From Nematostella vectensis (taxonomy: Eukaryota; Cnidaria; Anthozoa; Actiniaria; Edwardsiidae), in assembly GCF_932526225.1 (NCBI RefSeq), contig NC_064038.1, positions 808,001 through 872,000 of the forward strand: 64,000 nucleotides of DNA, given 5' to 3'. Shown here in pieces: positions 62,139-64,000 of this stretch (positions within the stretch are counted from its first letter, which is position 1; the number at the start of each line of letters is the position of its first letter). Under the pieces are notes generated by a model that worked only from the letters and a program-made list of their open reading frames with translations, had not been told where the DNA came from and made no database searches. The position numbers and the translations under genes are program-made.

Positions 62139-62762
62139 TTAGTTTTCTTTGTTTTCTTTAGTCTCATTATATTATTTCTTATAATATTTCTGCGCTACAA
62201 TTTATTTTACAATTACTTCCGCTGTAACGTAAACTATTCCATTATTTTTGGTGGATTTTTCGACACCTTTTGGACATATTTCCTGTTCAATTTTTACATC
62301 ATTTAGGCATTATATTCATACTCCATATTTTCATAGTAACGATCATGATATACTATTTCATACCTAATAGTTCCCACAACTACACCTACTCCACATCCCC
62401 CTCACCACCATTCTTACCTATACACCATACCAATTTTTCCCCCACCAACACAGCCATTAGCCATCTCCATACCACACCATATTATTACTAATTTTTTTCT
62501 TTTTCACCTACCCACCACACACTACCACAACCTATTCTATAGTCCCACTTTATCTTTCCACCACCCTCCACCACCTGCTAGTCTAACCTATCCACCTCCC
62601 CACCGTAATTACATTACTACCATCTCCACTCCACATTACCTTACTAGCCATCCCTCACCATCACCCTCCAACATCACCATACCATACGATTACACCCACC
62701 TCACTACCACAGCACTTTAGGCCCCTACGTCTTGGTACGAATACCCGATCCAAACCAAAAAG
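62139..62762 (+). mobile_element. E8: 5'-truncated type II element
   Basis: 624 bp. Begins TTAGTTTTCTTTG, matching E4 from 55430. The junction with E7 shares AAAAG/TTAG microhomology with E4's own upstream sequence. Ends in the normal terminus, and its last AG is ambiguous with the array's AGCCCTGACAC. Confidence 0.7.
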
Positions 62763-63532
62763 CCCTGACACAATGAACTTCAGTGAAATTCTAATACTGA
62801 CTTATGAGCTTTTGGTACATGTGGGAGACTTTAAACAAAACAAAAAAAATGACCACAAACTGTCAATTAACATAGTTTTCAATATAATATAGCATATTAT
62901 TTAATAAGGTATTCACAGCTTTTAAAAAGTTCAACTGTTTGTTGACACTTAAAAGCCTACAATAATCACTGACTCCAGACATGCGCAGTACTATGTTGCT
63001 GCCCCTTTAAAGTAAAATACAGCTTTACTTAGTCAGCGTAGACAAAATTGCGGATTTTGTCAATATTCTAATATGAAGATGTCAATATTCTCCCCCCTTA
63101 CGTCTTTATTTCTATTTATTTTATGATTTTCACATAATACCAAAACAGCGTCTTTTTTCTTCGCTAATTTGATGTCATGTACACAATAAAAGAGATGCGC
63201 CCGTGCGCATGGCGAGTCCCCAAGGGACCCAAGACGCCCAAATAGACCTCTATTTTTTGTCATCCACAATCTCGGCGAGCTGTGCGTGGCGTAACCGTAT
63301 TACAGGCCTGGGATCCTGGTTATTGTCCTCCCCATTAATGCGCGGGTTGGGATAACCTTGCAAGAGTGTTGTACAGCATATTCGCTCGGAAATATCGGTG
63401 CTTGGGGCCTTCGGGTTCTTTACAGCCTTCCGTAAAAGCCTTGTGCTGCCATACCGATTGGGTAATCCGTATGTATGGTTTCCGTTTTGTTCTTCAGACC
63501 GGGTTCGATCCCAGGCCAATGGGCTTTTTTTT
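62763..63532 (+). repeat. Monomer U24, right part (class q)
   Basis: The array resumes at CCCTGACACAATGAAC, about 102 monomer bases after the left break. Core at 63191-63532 with T8. Variants match U23, so insertion occurred in a local family already spread over neighbouring units. Confidence 0.95.
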
Positions 63533-64000
63533 AATTCGTTTTTTTTTTCTTCTTGCTGGACCCCCTTAATCCTGATAGGTTTTGCGCAAAAATAATAAAA
63601 AAAGTGAGTTTGCAAAATAAGCTTGCTAGATTTATTGATTATATGTATTCAATTTGTTCCTAGGAAGTTAACAAAAAACACAAAGCAAAGAGTTTGAGGA
63701 AGTAAACAAGTATGTGAACTTTAATGTTCTATTTGAAGGGGTGCATTTTGTACAGGGAAGCATACATAGAATGCTTAACTGGTGGAGAGGGAAGAGGTAA
63801 CAGTTTATTGAGCATAATTTCAACAATAGCAGGGGGAAGAGAGGGGCACTCTCTTCATACAATATTGCAGTTGTTACCTATTATTAAATAAGTTTGTAAC
63901 ATGTCTTTGTTTATTAAGCAAGGTCTATTTCTGAGACAAGCAAACTCAAGTAAGAGCTGTTGAAATAACAGGTGAGTGTTAAAAAAAACAATTATCTGAT
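63533..64000 (+). repeat. Monomer U25, partial (class X)
   Basis: First 468 bp of the next unit, cut by the window edge before the MITE. It shows the array continues rightwards. Confidence 0.95.

Larger units (their letters stand above)
52736..62762 (+). mobile_element. Composite insertion: head-to-tail series of 3'-identical, 5'-variable elements (E1-E8)
   Basis: About 10.0 kb of sequence unrelated to the monomer. The terminus TACGTCTTGGTACGAATACC, followed within about 20 bases by AAACCAAAAAG, occurs at 52744, 54743, 55264, 56022, 59069, 62102 and 62726 (approximate starts). Each time the next element begins directly after it, but at a different internal position. All copies point the same way. 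The insertion replaces about 102 bp of U24 (counterpart in U23: 50712-50813). A family inserted 3' end first, with variable 5' truncation, explains this best. Rolling-circle (Helitron) concatemers or a satellite with deletions are alternatives. No reverse transcriptase or transposase is visible. Confidence 0.75.

Noticed and set aside
52736-62762. LTR retrotransposon or Helitron explaining the whole insertion
   Set aside because: No long terminal repeats with TG/CA ends, no primer-binding site or protease/RT, and no CTRR end. The repeated terminus is always 3' and never caps a 5' end.

Overview
The window is eukaryotic repeat DNA, most likely from an invertebrate animal. The evidence is a CR1/L2/Jockey-like LINE, a piggyBac-like MITE in every repeat unit, AT-rich 2-kb tandem monomers, and no intact cellular protein gene. 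No species can be named from the sequence.

Layout: (1) 1-52735 is a head-to-tail tandem array of a monomer of about 2.0 kb. I place unit boundaries at the end of a T-run that follows a Pol III B-box-like motif. Units U1 to U23 are whole, preceded by a fragment of an earlier unit at 1-78. Each unit holds a conserved, hairpin-rich core of about 340 bp ending in GGTTCGATCCC plus a T8-T10 run (a candidate Pol III RNA gene of unknown identity) and a 109-bp TTAA-flanked MITE. (2) U3 and U8 carry the same 5'-truncated LINE (5021-7733 and 17767-20479) at the same site with the same ATATAG target duplication. They are two copies of one insertion, spread by a 12,746-bp higher-order duplication of five monomers. 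(3) 52736-62762 interrupts U24 and replaces about 102 bp of it. It is a head-to-tail series of eight elements (E1-E8). Seven end in the same 3' terminus; their 5' ends are staggered. The + strand is strongly C/A-rich and G-poor through most of the type I elements. (4) 62763-64000 is the rest of U24 and the start of U25.

How it fits together: the monomers evolve in concert, because two sequence classes in the first third and two in the last third occur in all four combinations. The array has served as a landing site for at least three kinds of mobile DNA: the piggyBac-like MITE (older than the amplification), the LINE (before the 12.7-kb duplication) and the E family. The E family looks like a self-targeting, 5'-truncating retroelement family, comparable in architecture to telomeric HeT-A arrays, although no reverse transcriptase is visible in it. 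One copy, E6, has a dense local patch of G where five other copies have A, suggesting RNA/cDNA editing or conversion from a divergent source.

No rRNA, canonical tRNA, spliceosomal snRNA, CRISPR array or intact host gene was recognised. The only well-supported protein is the truncated LINE ORF2. Short open frames in the monomer and the long proline-rich frames in the G-poor block are probably by-products of composition.
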